Source: Nilaparvata lugens (Eukaryota > Arthropoda > Insecta > Hemiptera > Delphacidae). Taken from it: DNA of 64,000 bases. The notes under the pieces were generated by a model, which had not been told where the DNA came from, ran no database searches, and worked only from the letters and a program-made list of their open reading frames with translations. Of this stretch, positions 22,456 through 33,800 are shown one piece after another. The stretch's first letter is position 1; each line of letters opens with the position of its first letter. The stretch lies in contig NC_052506.1 in assembly GCF_014356525.2 (NCBI RefSeq), positions 8,673,698-8,737,697 on the forward strand. Reading direction: 5' to 3'. The translations under genes were made by a program, and so were the position numbers.

Positions 22456-22760
22456 GAAACAATTTCAAATTCAATTTATTTATTCACACACATGCAAGAT
22501 AAATACAAATTAACAAAATGAATACATGCAAAACATACAACAGCAAACAAACACATTGACAGAATATTGCTTAAAAAAAGGGGGAAGATTGAAGGGGTTT
22601 CCAACTATGGTTATCTATGTACTAGAAAAGCCTTGAACTTTATTCATTTATTCATTAATTTAATCATATACAAATACAATCCAGGTAAAAACAACAGGCA
22701 TTTGCCCAAAAATGCTTTAAACCTTAGTTTGGAATTCACAGTCTAGAGGTTATGTAAAAA
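22456..22760 (-). mobile_element. Two LINE-like 3' ends, minus strand
   Basis: Read on the minus strand, 22,456-22,625 ends GAATAAATAAATTGAATTTG and 22,637-22,760 ends AATGAATAAATGAATAAAG. Just upstream (22,395-22,440), AAGGGACTCTCACCAACAAA recurs at 43,625 and, as a variant, at 63,860. All are 5'-truncated tails, shared with copy 2. Confidence 0.5.
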
Positions 22761-23765
22761 TGATAACTTAATTCACACACTATTTTGAGTCTAAAAAAAT
22801 GTTTCTACTACAATTTTGAATTTATCAGATTAATTTGATTTCAAAATACAAATCCAAACAAAAATCTTCGTTCACAATAATTGCCAAAAATATTAAAAAT
22901 TTCACTTAAATCCACAATTAATTATACTCATGCAAACATTAAAACATCTGTTTTTTTCAATTGTACTAACCTTAGCTTATCCATTCATTTATACAATAAG
23001 TACATTATCAAAATGATGAGGAGAGGAAAAATAAGGTAACCTTGTGCTATTCCTCTCCCAAAATTAGATAACACATAGTCCGAAATAGGTTAAGTCTTGT
23101 AGTTTCTTCAATTCACTAGATCATTGAGGTGAAAAAACAACTGCATCACTCTGTAGTGAGCCAATATTGATGGGAAAATTCAACTTCGGTTACATTTTTG
23201 ATCCATTGAAATAGATGGAAAATATCAATATTATGAACCAACTTATCAGAACAAGAGAATTTTCTCAGCTTGAGGTCTGATCCACCATGAAAGTGAATTG
23301 AAAATATTTCGATCAATATGGAAGAGCTTTTAAAATATGAAACGAGGACAGCTCTATATAGCAGGTACAGCTTGGGATGGTGCTATGAACTGAACCAAAC
23401 AAGTCAACCCAGGATGTCAATCGCCATCCAACTCATCATGGAAGTCAGTGTCACGTCATCGCAAAATAAGACCAGCTCAAAGTTGGCTGATGTTAATAAT
23501 GCATGTCAAACCGGCTGACACGAGGGAAACCGATGAAATATGGATGAAGTGAAATACAACAGATAATGTAACATGGCTCTTTCATTCTTATGAAACGCGC
23601 GTGTGGCTGACGTTGGATATTGAAATCAAAGACCACTCACTCTACAGAGAATCTAATCTCAGAGATTGTTTATATACACACAAATTCGTAACTCAATGTC
23701 TGGAAAAGACTTACCAGCTACTTTGAATGAAAATGAAATTCCAAGTTCGACGGTTGTCGTTTGTG
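22761..23765. other. Conserved block, no gene recognised
   Basis: Closely matched in copy 2 (~44,190-45,200). The 66-codon plus frame at 23,318-23,518 is nearly identical in copy 2 (44,773-44,973, three changes). It opens MEELLKYETRTALYSRYSLG and shows no domain I know. The surrounding 23,290-23,730 is less AT-rich. An exon is possible but unproven. Confidence 0.35.
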
Positions 23766-24778
23766 AAGTCGACGGTTTGGCATTTCTCTTAATGTTTAAA
23801 TGTTTGAATGTTTATATATTGCGCATTTACGGCGAAACACTGTAATAGATTTTCATGAAATTTGACAAGTATGATCTTTTTTAAATCGCGCGTCGACGTA
23901 TATACAAGGTTTTTGGAAATTTTGCATTTCAAGGATAATATAAAAGGAAAAAGGAGCCTCCTTTATACGCCAATATTAGATTAAAAATCAGACTATAGAA
24001 TTATTCATCATAAATCAGCTGTTTTAGTGGACTATAATACTACCCGTTCAAAAAAATCGAACATCTTGAAAATGTATCTTTCCATCAACGTTAGTAGACA
24101 GTTGACTAAAATACTACCTGTTCAAAAACATCGAACATCTTGAAAATGTATCTTTCTATCAACGTTGTAGACAGTTGCAGCCAGAACTGATAACAGCGCT
24201 CACACTCACATTCCGGGACGACACGTCACGGTACGATAGGACAGAAAGCTCTATGTTTATTTAGGATTTTTTCTAGACATTTTAAATTGATGAATTATTT
24301 ATTAATTTTTGAGAAAACATAACAACAGGTCAATGTAACTTACTGAGCGCGAGGTCTACTGTTCACAGAACTACTAGTAGTACTGTTCAGTGTTCACACG
24401 CAGTATTCTCATCCACATGTACCTGATTGAAACTATAGACCTTATGGAAATACAGCAATAGACTGGCTTCTCCACACATCTGTGTAATCACTTGTCAGCT
24501 GATTTATGATGAATAATTCTATAGTCTGATTTTTACTCTATTATTGGCGTATGTAGGAGGCTCCTTTTTCCTTTTATATTATCCTTGAAATGCAAAGTTT
24601 CCAAAAATCATGTATATACGTCGACGCGCAATTAAAAAAGGAACATACCTGTACCTGTCAAATTTCATGAAAATCTATTACCGCGTTTCGCCGTAAAAGC
24701 GCAACATATAAACATTTAAACATTAAGAGAAATGTCAAACCGTCGACTTGAATCTTAGACCTCACTTCGCTCGGTCAA
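23766..24778. mobile_element. TTCGCTCGGTCAA element with both arms, ~1 kb
   Basis: The left arm runs from GTCGACGGTTTGGCATTTCT to AAATCAGCTG and the right arm is its inverse, ending ACCTCACTTCGCTCGGTCAA. The centre has two TTCAAAAA(C/A)ATCGAACATCTT repeats, GCTCACACTCACATTCCGGG and CGACACGTCACGG. The outer ~17 bases of the left end, present in copy 2, are missing. No open frame spans it. Confidence 0.8.
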
Positions 24779-25126
24779 CTAGTTGTACGACAAATACCAT
24801 CTGTTGAAAAGGATGCTTCTTGGAAATTACTGACAGTTGGGGCAAGTCAAGAGAGGATAAAAATGTTTTTTCAACGAGAATGGAAAAATTTAATATGGAT
24901 GTACTTCTGAGAATTTCCCCTGTGCCGGAAAGAAAGTTACAGGTGAGTTCCTGTGCGTTCACAAACAGATCTGAAATGGATCATTGGAAACTTATCTTCA
25001 CAAACAGGCAAAATCTAGATTCCAAGTTTGTGGACCCCCAAGGGAAAAAATTATCTCTCAATTATTTAGATGGAGTTAATTATTGCAAAAATGTTAGGAG
25101 TAATGATGAAAATTATTGACACATCC
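24779..25126 (+). other. Conserved stretch with a consensus splice donor
   Basis: GTTACAG|GTGAGT at ~24,943 is a good donor and is kept in copy 2 (46,753). Frames upstream are open on both strands and in two plus frames (one reads MEKFNMDVLLRISPVPERKL before the donor), so the frame is ambiguous. The minus-strand frame at 24,762-24,962 is also kept. No domain is seen. It is a candidate exon at best. Confidence 0.25.
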
Positions 25127-25880
25127 TATCAATTTAATCTAGATATGGAAATAAATTTCAACTCAGTACAATTTATTCTGATTGGTGAAGTATTAAGATA
25201 AGTTAATTTTGATGCCTGAACTTCAAATACACCCATTATTTCTGTCTTCTACAATACCTGTAGCTATGAGTGGCATAAAAATTTATCTCTCAATTATTTA
25301 TAAGAAGCTAATTATTTCAAAAATGTTTGGAGTAATGACACATAATATCAATTTAATCTTGACATGGAAATAAATTTCAACTCAGTACAATTCTGATTGG
25401 TGAAGTATTAAGAAAAGTTTATTTTGATGCTTGAACGTCAAATACACCCATTATTTCTGTCTTCTACAATACCTGTAGCTATGAGTGGCATAAAAATTTA
25501 TAAGAAGCTAATTATTGCAAAAATGTTTGGAGTAATGACACATAATATCAATTTAATCTTGACATGGAAATAAATTTCAACTAAGTACAATTCTGATTGG
25601 TGAAGTATTAAGATAAGTTTATTTTGATGCTTGAACGTCAAATACACCCATCATTTCTGTCTTCTACAATACCTGTAGCTATGAGTGGCATAAAAATTTA
25701 TAAGAAGCTAATTATTGCAAAAATGTTTGGAGTAATGACACATAATATCAATTTAATCTTGACATGGAAATAAATTTCAACTCAGTACAATTCTGATTGG
25801 TGAAATATTAAGATAAGTTTATTTTGATGCTTGAACGTCAAATACACCCATTATTTCTGTCTTCTATACAATACCTGTAG
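25127..25880 (+). repeat. 200-bp tandem repeat, about four units
   Basis: ACCCATTATTTCTGTCTTCT-type marks lie at 25,231, 25,446, 25,646 and 25,846, giving spacings of 215, 200 and 200. Each unit has ACCTGTAGCTATGAGTGGCA and ATTGCAAAAATGTTTGGAGT. Copy 2 has about one and a half units (46,930-47,165) and then jumps directly into the 150-bp repeat. Confidence 0.9.
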
Positions 25881-26039
25881 CCATGAGAGGCAAAAACACT
25901 AGGACGACTCAAAACTCAATTTATCCATCCAAATCAGAGTACAGAATGTACATTCTATTTATTCTTTTCTGTAACTACGATATATAGCAGTTAGATTTAG
26001 TTATTATGATTAATTATTCAAGTTCAACAGTGAGATTCA

Positions 26040-26870
26040 TTTGAGCATGCTTCATTTCATCAGAAAGTCAAAGTACTGAGAAAACGCTGAAAAACTGAGA
26101 AAAAAGTTGGAGAAACGCTGATTTTGGGAGTATCTTTGATGAAATATTAAAGTCAACTTATCACAAAATTTTTAGACCCTTGCTAATATACTCAGCTTCA
26201 GTACCAAATTTGAAAATTTATGTCTATTACTTGATGAAAGAACTGAGGAAACGCAAAAAAACCCGCTAATATTTGGCGTTATTTCAAATTCCTTCTAACA
26301 CAACATTATTACACTCCAGCTGAGCTTCTGTAGTAAATTTGAACATTTTCTGTTCATTTGTTCTCGATAAAGCTGAGAAAGCGCTAAAAACGCTGGAAAA
26401 ACGCAGATTTTGGGCGTCTCTTTGGCGTTACTGCGAATTCCTTCTAACACAACATTATCACACCCTAGCTGAGCTTCTGTACTGAATTTGAACATTTTCT
26501 GTTCATTTGTTCTCGATAAAGCTGAGAAAAAGCAAAAAAAAACTGGAAAAACGATAATTTTGGGCGTATCTTTGACGTTATTGCAAATTGCTTTTAACAC
26601 AACATTATTACACCCTAGCTTAGCTTCTGTACTAAATTTGAACATTTTCTGTTCATTTGTTCTCGATAAAGCTGAGAAAACGCTGAAATAAGCTGTAAAA
26701 CGCAGATTCTGGGCGAATCTTTGGAAATTTTTCCAAATCCGTTCTTAGTGCGCCTCTAAAGGGCCAACTGAACATACCTCTCAAATTTGAACGTTTTTGG
26801 TCCGGTAGATGTTTAGTTCTGCAAGTGAGTGAGTGAGTGAGTGTCATTTCGCTTTTATATATATAGATTA
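26040..26870. repeat. Element with 150-bp tandem units and (GAGT)n end
   Basis: TTTGTTCTCGATAAAGCTGA recurs at ~26,356, ~26,505 and ~26,656, a spacing near 150. The end is TTTTTGGTCCGGTAGATG, (GAGT)n and CGCTTTTATATATATAGATT, a terminus I associate with widespread arthropod repeats. Because 150 is a multiple of three, a repetitive 116-codon minus frame (26,295-26,645) runs through; it is not a gene. Copy 2: 47,168-47,750. Confidence 0.65.
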
Positions 26871-27420
26871 TTTGGTTGCAGAAGATGTAACGTTGATTCG
26901 AATTTATGTACCCTGTTTTTTACATTACATTCTCTCTGATCCAAATCGGTTTATAATTATTTTTTAATCAACGTCCATTGAGATAGATGTTTGTAATTAT
27001 TAGAAAACTTTATCAATTACATTATTACTCAAGTCTTCTTTGCTGTTACAATGAAAATTTTCATCAATTAAGCTAATGAGGCGGAAGAGTAAGGATTATT
27101 AGCACTCCTAAATTGACAGACAGTGAAGCTACACCCACATTGACGAAACTTAATTGAAAACTAATCACACAAAAAAAAAAATGCAAGCCAGATGAAAAGA
27201 ACGTAGATTGGATTTCAATTAGAGAGTTATAAACTTCGACATGAATAAATAAATTGTTGGGATGGTGATGAGGAAAACTCTCTAGTAGGACACTTTTCCG
27301 TTTATTTCCCAGGAGAGACGTTAGCTTTCAATCTAAAAGTTTCCTTTATTGAATCCATTAGAATAGATTGTTTCCAATGAAACCCCTTTCACGCCTGAGT
27401 CACGTATCCTATTCAATGGA

Positions 27421-27425
<5 letters not shown>
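26871..27425. other. Conserved sequence at the right end of copy 1
   Basis: Matched nearly base for base in copy 2 (47,745-48,343), where ~40 bases resembling a LINE tail (GATAATAAAAACCAATTTCA) are added at ~47,790. No frame of interest. Confidence 0.4.
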
Positions 27426-27463
<38 letters not shown>

Positions 27464-27480
27464 TCTTTTTCATTCAATCA
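27426..27480. repeat. Duplication joint: (AT)n tract and fold-back remnant
   Basis: After GGAATCGATA comes an AT run to ~27,461, then TAGTCTTTTTCATTCAATCA, which is the terminal sequence of the 505-bp palindrome family, and then copy 2 begins. The end of copy 2 instead runs GGAATCGAATCAAATGCCC. Confidence 0.8.
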
Positions 27481-27699
27481 AATATATACTAAACAGAATA
27501 CAGTATAAATTACTCGTACATATTTTTCATGGGAATGAGATTAACAAATACATAATATTTTACTCCAAAAATTGGAAAAACCACAGCAACTTGGATTATT
27601 GACTACAAGCAATGACTAGTTTCAAAAATTCCTAAATAAACAAAAAATGTCTACAGATGAAAATAAATTAGAAATTGCATTTGTTCAAATGCTAATTAA

Positions 27700-27830
27700 T
27701 GAAGAATTATTATTATGAAAAAAAATTAAATGCTGTAAATCACCCCGAAAACTTCTGCGACTGCAAATATTGGCAACAGGGTTAATATTTACAACATTCA
27801 ATTGGGATTTTCATTTAATAATTAAAATGT
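27700..27830. mobile_element. Short hairpin element, copy 2
   Basis: Counterpart of 4,141-4,268, with the same CTTCTGCGACTGCAAATATT core. Confidence 0.6.
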
Positions 27831-27859
27831 CTAGATAAGCAAAAAATCTAGATTAGTGA

Positions 27860-28825
27860 CCATTAATTAATGTATTTCTGTAATGGAAAATCCCAAATTC
27901 AAGAAAGGTTTGCAAGAGTTCAATTTACAGTTCTGTCTTTCAGCATGACTGAACTCTGTGTTCAAAGGTTTAAAAAATGTATACAAAGAGAACTAACTCA
28001 GATAACATATTTTTTCTTCTCATTCTATCAGAAAATCAGAGCGTTTCGGGAAATTCTTCAGTCGTCATTCATCAGAAGTCTAGATTGATGAATGAAGGTG
28101 TATACAATATTGTATACAATATACAATAATGAATATACAGTATACAATATATACCTTATATACAATAAGGTATATACAATAGAAGGTGTATATAATAGTA
28201 TACAATCTCTGTAGATATCCATTTAGGACGAGAGAATTAGAACAACCAAAAAAGAAGGTTATAATATTGCCGAGTGCACAAGAAAGACCGCGCGCATTTG
28301 CAGCACTTGAAAATTATGAATAATGGCCTAATCTTGGATTAATCAGAGACAAAGATTTATCTTAATGGGAAGTGGTCCTCCCCCTCCCCCCAACACCACA
28401 GCCCATCACTTAGGGTTTCACCACACTTATCTGCAGTGCAGCTCTTGCTTTCCAGAGCAGGCACTTCCACTCAGCAAGATTTAATCGCATTTTGCGTCGG
28501 AGAACGCTCATCGACCAGTCAAGTCTATATCTCCATCATCTAGGGCTGATCCCTACCCCCTCGCACCATTCATTCATGGGTAGTCAGATTTCGGCGTCGA
28601 TAAGCCGCCGAGTGAAATGGTTATCATGCCTGATAGGCACGCACCACATAATGAACGAGCACTTTCATTTCAGGTGCTCGATTTCCAAATTACCAGCTAC
28701 GAAGCTCTCTACAAACGACGAGCATTATGCATACAACAGAGGGAGATCCTCTTATCAATTATCGAGTACAGAACCAGTAGAGCACCAACCGCTTTCAAGC
28801 CATTCAGCCAGTCTTCCAGTTCAGT
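27860..28825. other. Counterpart of the 4,290-5,150 block
   Basis: Same content as copy 1, with an added AT-rich microsatellite of TATACAATA-type units at ~28,105-28,205 and small indels that shift the short frames (28,492-28,827 and 28,617-28,847 together cover what is one frame in copy 1). The broken frame argues against a protein-coding role. Confidence 0.45.
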
Positions 28826-29435
28826 AGTGCCTTTTGCAAATGCATGAGTACAGCACAAACACGCAAGGAACATGATGTACAAGGGATTAAAAATGTTTAA
28901 TAAAAAAATTATTTTCTTTGATTATTTTAATAAAATATTTTAATAAAAATATTACTATAACCATAGAGTTATAGTAATTACAAAATTTTTAATCCCTCAA
29001 GTTACTTGTACACTAAATGTTCCTCGCGTATTTGTCCTGTAATCATGCATTTGCAAAAGGCACTACCATAGAGAAACAATAGCATAGTAGATATCCCATG
29101 GTATAAGGCGTTTATGTCGCAAGTTTTACTGTTATCCCAAGCCGATAGTTCACATAGTTCTTTCCTATGCAGCTGTGTGATGCTGGTAGTCTATCAAATT
29201 GTGCCGTTCATACACTATCACCCCAACAAAACAGTAAAAATTGAAAATAATCGACAGTAATCGGCTTGAGATAACAGTAAAAGTTGCGACATAAATTCCC
29301 TTTACCATGGGATATCTACTTACGCTGTTGTTTTTCTATGGTAGTGCCTTTTGCAAATGCATGATTACAGGACAAACACGCGAGGAACATTTAATGCACA
29401 AGTCACTTATGGGATTAAAAATGTTTAATTACTAA
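28826..29435. mobile_element. Inverted-repeat cluster, copy 2
   Basis: Counterpart of 5,157-5,767: plus arm, minus arm, ACCATAGAG element (29,064-29,345) and third plus arm in the same order. The centre of the first palindrome differs by AT-rich indels. Confidence 0.65.
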
Positions 29436-30534
29436 AACGTATTCAGTCCTCACCAGGTGGTTTATTATTTAAATTGTGAAGAAAAACTAATTTTTAGAGA
29501 AAAGCTGAATTGAGAAGCATTCTCACTACTTTGAAATTAATATCTACTGAGGTATCTGTAGGAAAACTAATTTTTAGAGAATAGCTGTATTGAGAAGCAT
29601 TCTCACTACTTTGAAATTGATACTGAGGTATCTGTACTAATTATTATTCAAGTTACGTACGGTATTTAGGAAATATTTCAATAATAGTAATATTCAACTC
29701 ATTTTATTCTAATAATTAAATAATTCAATGAAAATTTGGGAATGGGATAGTAAGGGATATAAGCCTGTTTTTCCATTTCCAGTCACTTTATGATTATTTG
29801 TTTTGTTGAATGAATACATAAATAAATATTGATCTTAGATCTAGATAATAGACGTGGGGTTCACCCACGATAACATTTGATTTGAATTGAATTGAATGAC
29901 TGCCTTTATTTTGACCTGGGAGGGCGAAGATAGGGCGTATTCGGCCCTCCCTTACACTTAACCCTCCAATACAATACTGAATTATAATTTAACAACGATA
30001 CTCAGTAATAAAAATAAAACAAAACAATATTTTTTATGAAAAAATAGTAAAAATAAAAATAAGTGGATTAGTTTAATAAACTTGAAAGTAGAGCACTCTT
30101 AATAATATAAAATGACAAAGATCTGTCCTATGAAAGAAGCAAAAAAAAAAAAAAAAAAAAAAAACAATATGACTACAAACTTTATAAGCAAGATGAGAAA
30201 AATAAGGAAATTGATATTAAATACTTCTACCATGGAATAAATTATGAGAGAGAAAAGGAATATTTCTTACTATCTCTCTTCACAGTTTTCTTTCAAAGTT
30301 GAACTTTAATTTCTTAAAATTTCACTAAATTAATTAATTTGTTAGATATTACAAAATAAAATTAGAACTCTCTAATAATATTAGGGTTTTCATTGAAAAT
30401 TTGGAAGAGGTTGACAATATTGATGAGAATTTGCTAGTCATGTCACAACTGTCATGCAATCAATCACGAATATTGTTTCACAAAAATCATTATCGATTTT
30501 ACATTCCTCAACTTTCTCTCTGTTTATCATATTA
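29436..30534. other. Counterpart of 5,770-6,770, with LINE tails
   Basis: Includes the GCCTGTTTTTCCATTTCCAG tail (~29,755-29,832) and the (AATTG)n minus-strand tail (29,879-30,100). A ~60-bp local duplication (GAAAAACTAATTTTTAGAGA at ~29,479 and ~29,561) is new, and there is a poly-A run near 30,142. Confidence 0.5.
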
Positions 30535-30846
30535 TGATAGATAAATATTGAAATAAGATCTAGATAATAGATGTGGGGTTCATCCAGGATAAATTTTGTT
30601 GAAAATCACAAAATAAAATTGGTACTCTGATATAATACGCTCAATTCTTGATTATTGGACGAATATCCTGATCTTGTATGCTAATAATTAATTAGGTTGA
30701 TTCAAGTTTTCCACTAACTATATACAATATGAAATTAGAACTCTCTAATATGATAAATAGATAAATATTGAAATTAGATCTAGATAATAGATCATCCACG
30801 ATAAAAATTTGTTGGAAATCACAGAATAAAATTGGTAGTCTGATAT
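30535..30846 (+). repeat. 218-bp satellite, two sites only
   Basis: GATCTAGATAATA appears at 30,557 and 30,778 only. The second unit matches the last unit of the copy 1 array (shared AGATCATCCACG shortening), so both arrays keep the same right edge while differing by about eight units. Confidence 0.9.
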
Positions 30847-31394
30847 AACTTTTTGTGTAGTTGAGAAGTTGATATTGTGGTAACTATTCATATTGAATGA
30901 AAAAGACTAAGAAATTGTCAAAAAACCACTGATTTATTGATAATTAGAAAGACCGGTTTCGGTTATTACACCATTGTCAATCTCTGATAAACTAAAACTA
31001 AATACAAGAGCAGCAGAATTTATACTAGTAGCGAGTACTGCTATTGGTCGAGGGCATGAACGCCTGCCATTGGCCTAGCTAGACAGTCTCCTTCCCCTCA
31101 ACGGTGTGACAAAATGGCGGCTTAAGCAGCAGAATCGCCATGATAATAAAATTTTATTGCTTAAGCCGCCATTTTGTCACACCGTTGAGGGGGAGGAGAC
31201 TGTCTAGCTAGGCCAATGGCAGGCGTTCATGCCCTCGACCAATAGCAGTACTCGCTACTAGTATAAATTCTGCTGCTCTTGTATTTAGTTTTAGTTTATC
31301 AGAGATTGACAATGGTGTAATAACCGAAACCGGTCTTTCTAATTATCAATAAATCAGTGGTTTTTTGACAATTTCTTAGTCTTTTTCATTCAAT
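30847..31394. mobile_element. 505-bp palindromic element, copy 2
   Basis: The palindrome spans 30,892-31,394. Its 31-base centre (31,128-31,158) is the reverse complement of the copy 1 centre (30 of 31 match). Both arms read TAGTAGCGAGTAC (or inverse), where both copy 1 arms read TAGTAGGCGAGTAC. Confidence 0.85.
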
Positions 31395-32298
31395 CAGTCT
31401 GATATAATTTGTTCAATTCTTGATTGCAGGACGAATACCTTCAACTTGTATAATGATAGAATTAGGCTGATTCAAGTTTTTCACTAACTTCGCGAATACA
31501 ATACTTCAGACATTCTGAAAACTTCTGATAACGATTTAGCACAAAAGGAAGCCTGCTCCAAAAATCATTATCAATAGATGTGAGTGTGTACAATGACCTA
31601 GAATATACGACAAAAAGTTTTTGTTGAAGAAAGGAGGAGCCGAGAAATATGAATAAAAACTGTTCAGCCCACATGAAAACATGGCAGACATTGTCACTTG
31701 TCAGTTTCACACTTTTGACGCAGTCATCCTGTCATTTTAACAACGTATTAGATAAATCCGAGCAAAATTCTGACATGCTGTTTATGGCAGTGACACATTA
31801 AGCGCATTAAATAGAGTAGAAATTCAAAATTATATCGTTATTCATCGGTGAGAAAATCAATTTTCTAAGCGATATCGCTGACCTATATGTTGAAGTGGGG
31901 AGAGGACAGAGAGTGTGTTACCCACGCGTCTTCGTGGACATGACACACCTGACATTTGCACACTGCCACCCACGTCAATATCATCTCCCACTTTAAAGTG
32001 TATCACTGACATCTGCCTCAACACTATCCAATTGCTAAAAAATTATCACCAAGAGCAGACAGATTGCAACAATGAGCTTGACCAAGTCATGCGAGCTGTG
32101 GTCTCAAAGCAAAATATCTAAAGGCTTTCAACAATGTTGACAATGCTCTCAGCGATATCGTACTACTAAAATGTCAGGACGAGCTGAAGAGTACTTGAAA
32201 ATGAAATTCAAAGCGAGTTTTACCTTTCGTGACGGAGGATGGTGAAAACAGGATAAAATATTTTTGAATTTGTACACTTCACAGAGTACTGAGTTCAA
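31395..32298. other. Counterpart of the 9,369-10,271 block
   Basis: Closely similar to copy 1. The 82-codon minus frame (31,462-31,710) and the 68-codon plus frame (31,915-32,121) remain open. No domain is recognised in either. Confidence 0.35.
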
Positions 32299-32923
32299 AC
32301 TAGTAGTTCTGTGAACAGTAGACCTCGCGCTCAGTGAGTTACATCGACCTGTTGTTATGTTTTTTCAGAAATTAATGAATAATTTATCAATTAAAAATGT
32401 CTAGAAAAAATCCTAAATAAACATAGAGCTTTCTGTCCTATATCGTACGGTGACGTGTCGTCCCGGAATGTGAGTATGAGCGCTGTTATCAGGTCTGGCA
32501 GCAACTGTCTGATAACGTTGATGGAAAGATACAATTTTCAAGATGTTCGATGTTTTTGAACGGGTAGTATTATAGTCAACTCTCTACTAACGTTAATGGA
32601 AAGATACATTTTCAAGATGTATGTTTTTGAACGGGTAGTATTATAGTCCACTAGACAGCTGATTTATGATGAATAATTCTATAGTCTGATTTTACTCTAA
32701 TATTGGCGTATGAAGGAGGCTCCTTTTTCCTTTTATATTATCCTTCAAACGCAACATTTCCAAAAACCTTGTATATACGTCGAAGCGCGATTAAAAAAGG
32801 AACATACCTGTCAAATTTAATGAAAATCTATTACCGCGTTTCGCCGTAGATGCGCAACATATAAACATTAAGAGAAATGCCAAACCGTCGACTTGAATCT
32901 TAGACCTCACTTCGCTCGGTCAA
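32299..32923 (+). mobile_element. TTCGCTCGGTCAA element, recombinant copy
   Basis: Its left part matches the 10,272-10,630 element and its arm and right flank match 12,141-12,394 and beyond. The switch falls in CAGCTGATTTATGA (32,656-32,669), present in both copy 1 arms. This is the product expected from a deletion between direct repeats. Confidence 0.8.
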
Positions 32924-33204
32924 CAAACAACTTGGAAACGAACGGGATATGTCCCAAAAAGGATCATTCCAATTTAAAATATCAAATATTTTTCAACTGA
33001 AATTTCATTTGAATGTAATTAGTTCAACGAGTATTTACTTACTTATTACAACAGAACATTTTGAAAGCAACTCCATCTTGAAATGTATTTTTAGAAACCC
33101 CGATCCTGAATTTATCTATTCAATCACTGTACTCCCCAACAAGTTATTTCGCAACCCAAAAACCTGACCATTTGTATACGAGGAGTGAATGAGAATAGTT
33201 ATGG
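32924..33204. other. Counterpart of 12,395-12,690
   Basis: AT-rich; the 72-codon frame here is interrupted in copy 1 by an indel. Not a gene. Confidence 0.4.
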
Positions 33205-33664
33205 AGCGGAAGGATGGAAGACGAGACGCGACGCACGCGAGGACACCAAGCCAACGGGTTTTTGTCAGTGTTGATAAAAGAAGGCAACACAAATTTCCGG
33301 CCGATGATGAGAATGGAACGTTGCGACGACTAAAATTATTTTTCAGCAATGTCGACGACCAGCGAGAAAGAGATGAGAGAGAGAGAGAGAGATTAATAAA
33401 AAAGAGCGGCCGGACCGACAGAAAAGCGTCAATTGGGACGTGAGGGTGCAAGGCTACGCAATTTTGGCGTCGTCCCAATTCGACGCAGGCTTTCTTGAAA
33501 GACGTCAGGCGTCAGGACATGCATCAATCAGCACGCCTGTTGCCGCTTGTATCCACGGAAGCGACTGGCTGCACGCGCCTATATGTCAGCGACGCCTCTT
33601 ATGAGTGACGCGTACTCACACACACAAAACAAGGCAAAGCCTTTTACAGACAACGCCTTCACGT
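33205..33664 (+). promoter_or_regulatory. CpG-richer block with splice donor, copy 2
   Basis: Counterpart of 12,690-13,143, again ending CTTCAC|GTAAGT (~33,664). Small indels in the GA-rich part change the reading frames, while the balanced composition, the hairpin and the donor are kept. This favours an untranslated exon or promoter over a protein-coding exon. Confidence 0.3.
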
Positions 33665-33800
33665 AAGTAGGCCTATGTTCAAATAGAGTACGTGATACAG
33701 TAGATTACATCATCGCTGTGGAAACCACTTCCTAGTCAATTGAAGTGATTTCAATCAACTCAACTTCTAATAAATTAGAGTATTTTTGAAATCATCGCAT

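Larger units (their letters stand above)
3430..27425 (+). repeat. Tandem segmental duplication, copy 1
   Basis: This ~24-kb segment is repeated in the same orientation at ~27,480-48,343. Anchors in identical order include the blocks at 4,290-5,160, 9,369-10,271, 12,395-13,279, 16,160-16,560, 19,870-20,460, 22,460-23,730 and 26,880-27,425. In a sampled ~130-base stretch (12,410-12,545) I count five substitutions and one indel against copy 2. Copy 1 alone carries the 482-bp insertion at 3,497-3,978, the long 218-bp satellite, the 10,645-12,140 segment, the LINE 3' end at ~20,500-20,867 and extra 200-bp units at 25,230-25,850. It may be a true duplication or a second haplotype. Confidence 0.95.

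Noticed and set aside
26295..26645. 116-codon repetitive protein
   Set aside because: Explained by a 150-bp tandem unit whose length is a multiple of three; kept only as a low-interest finding.
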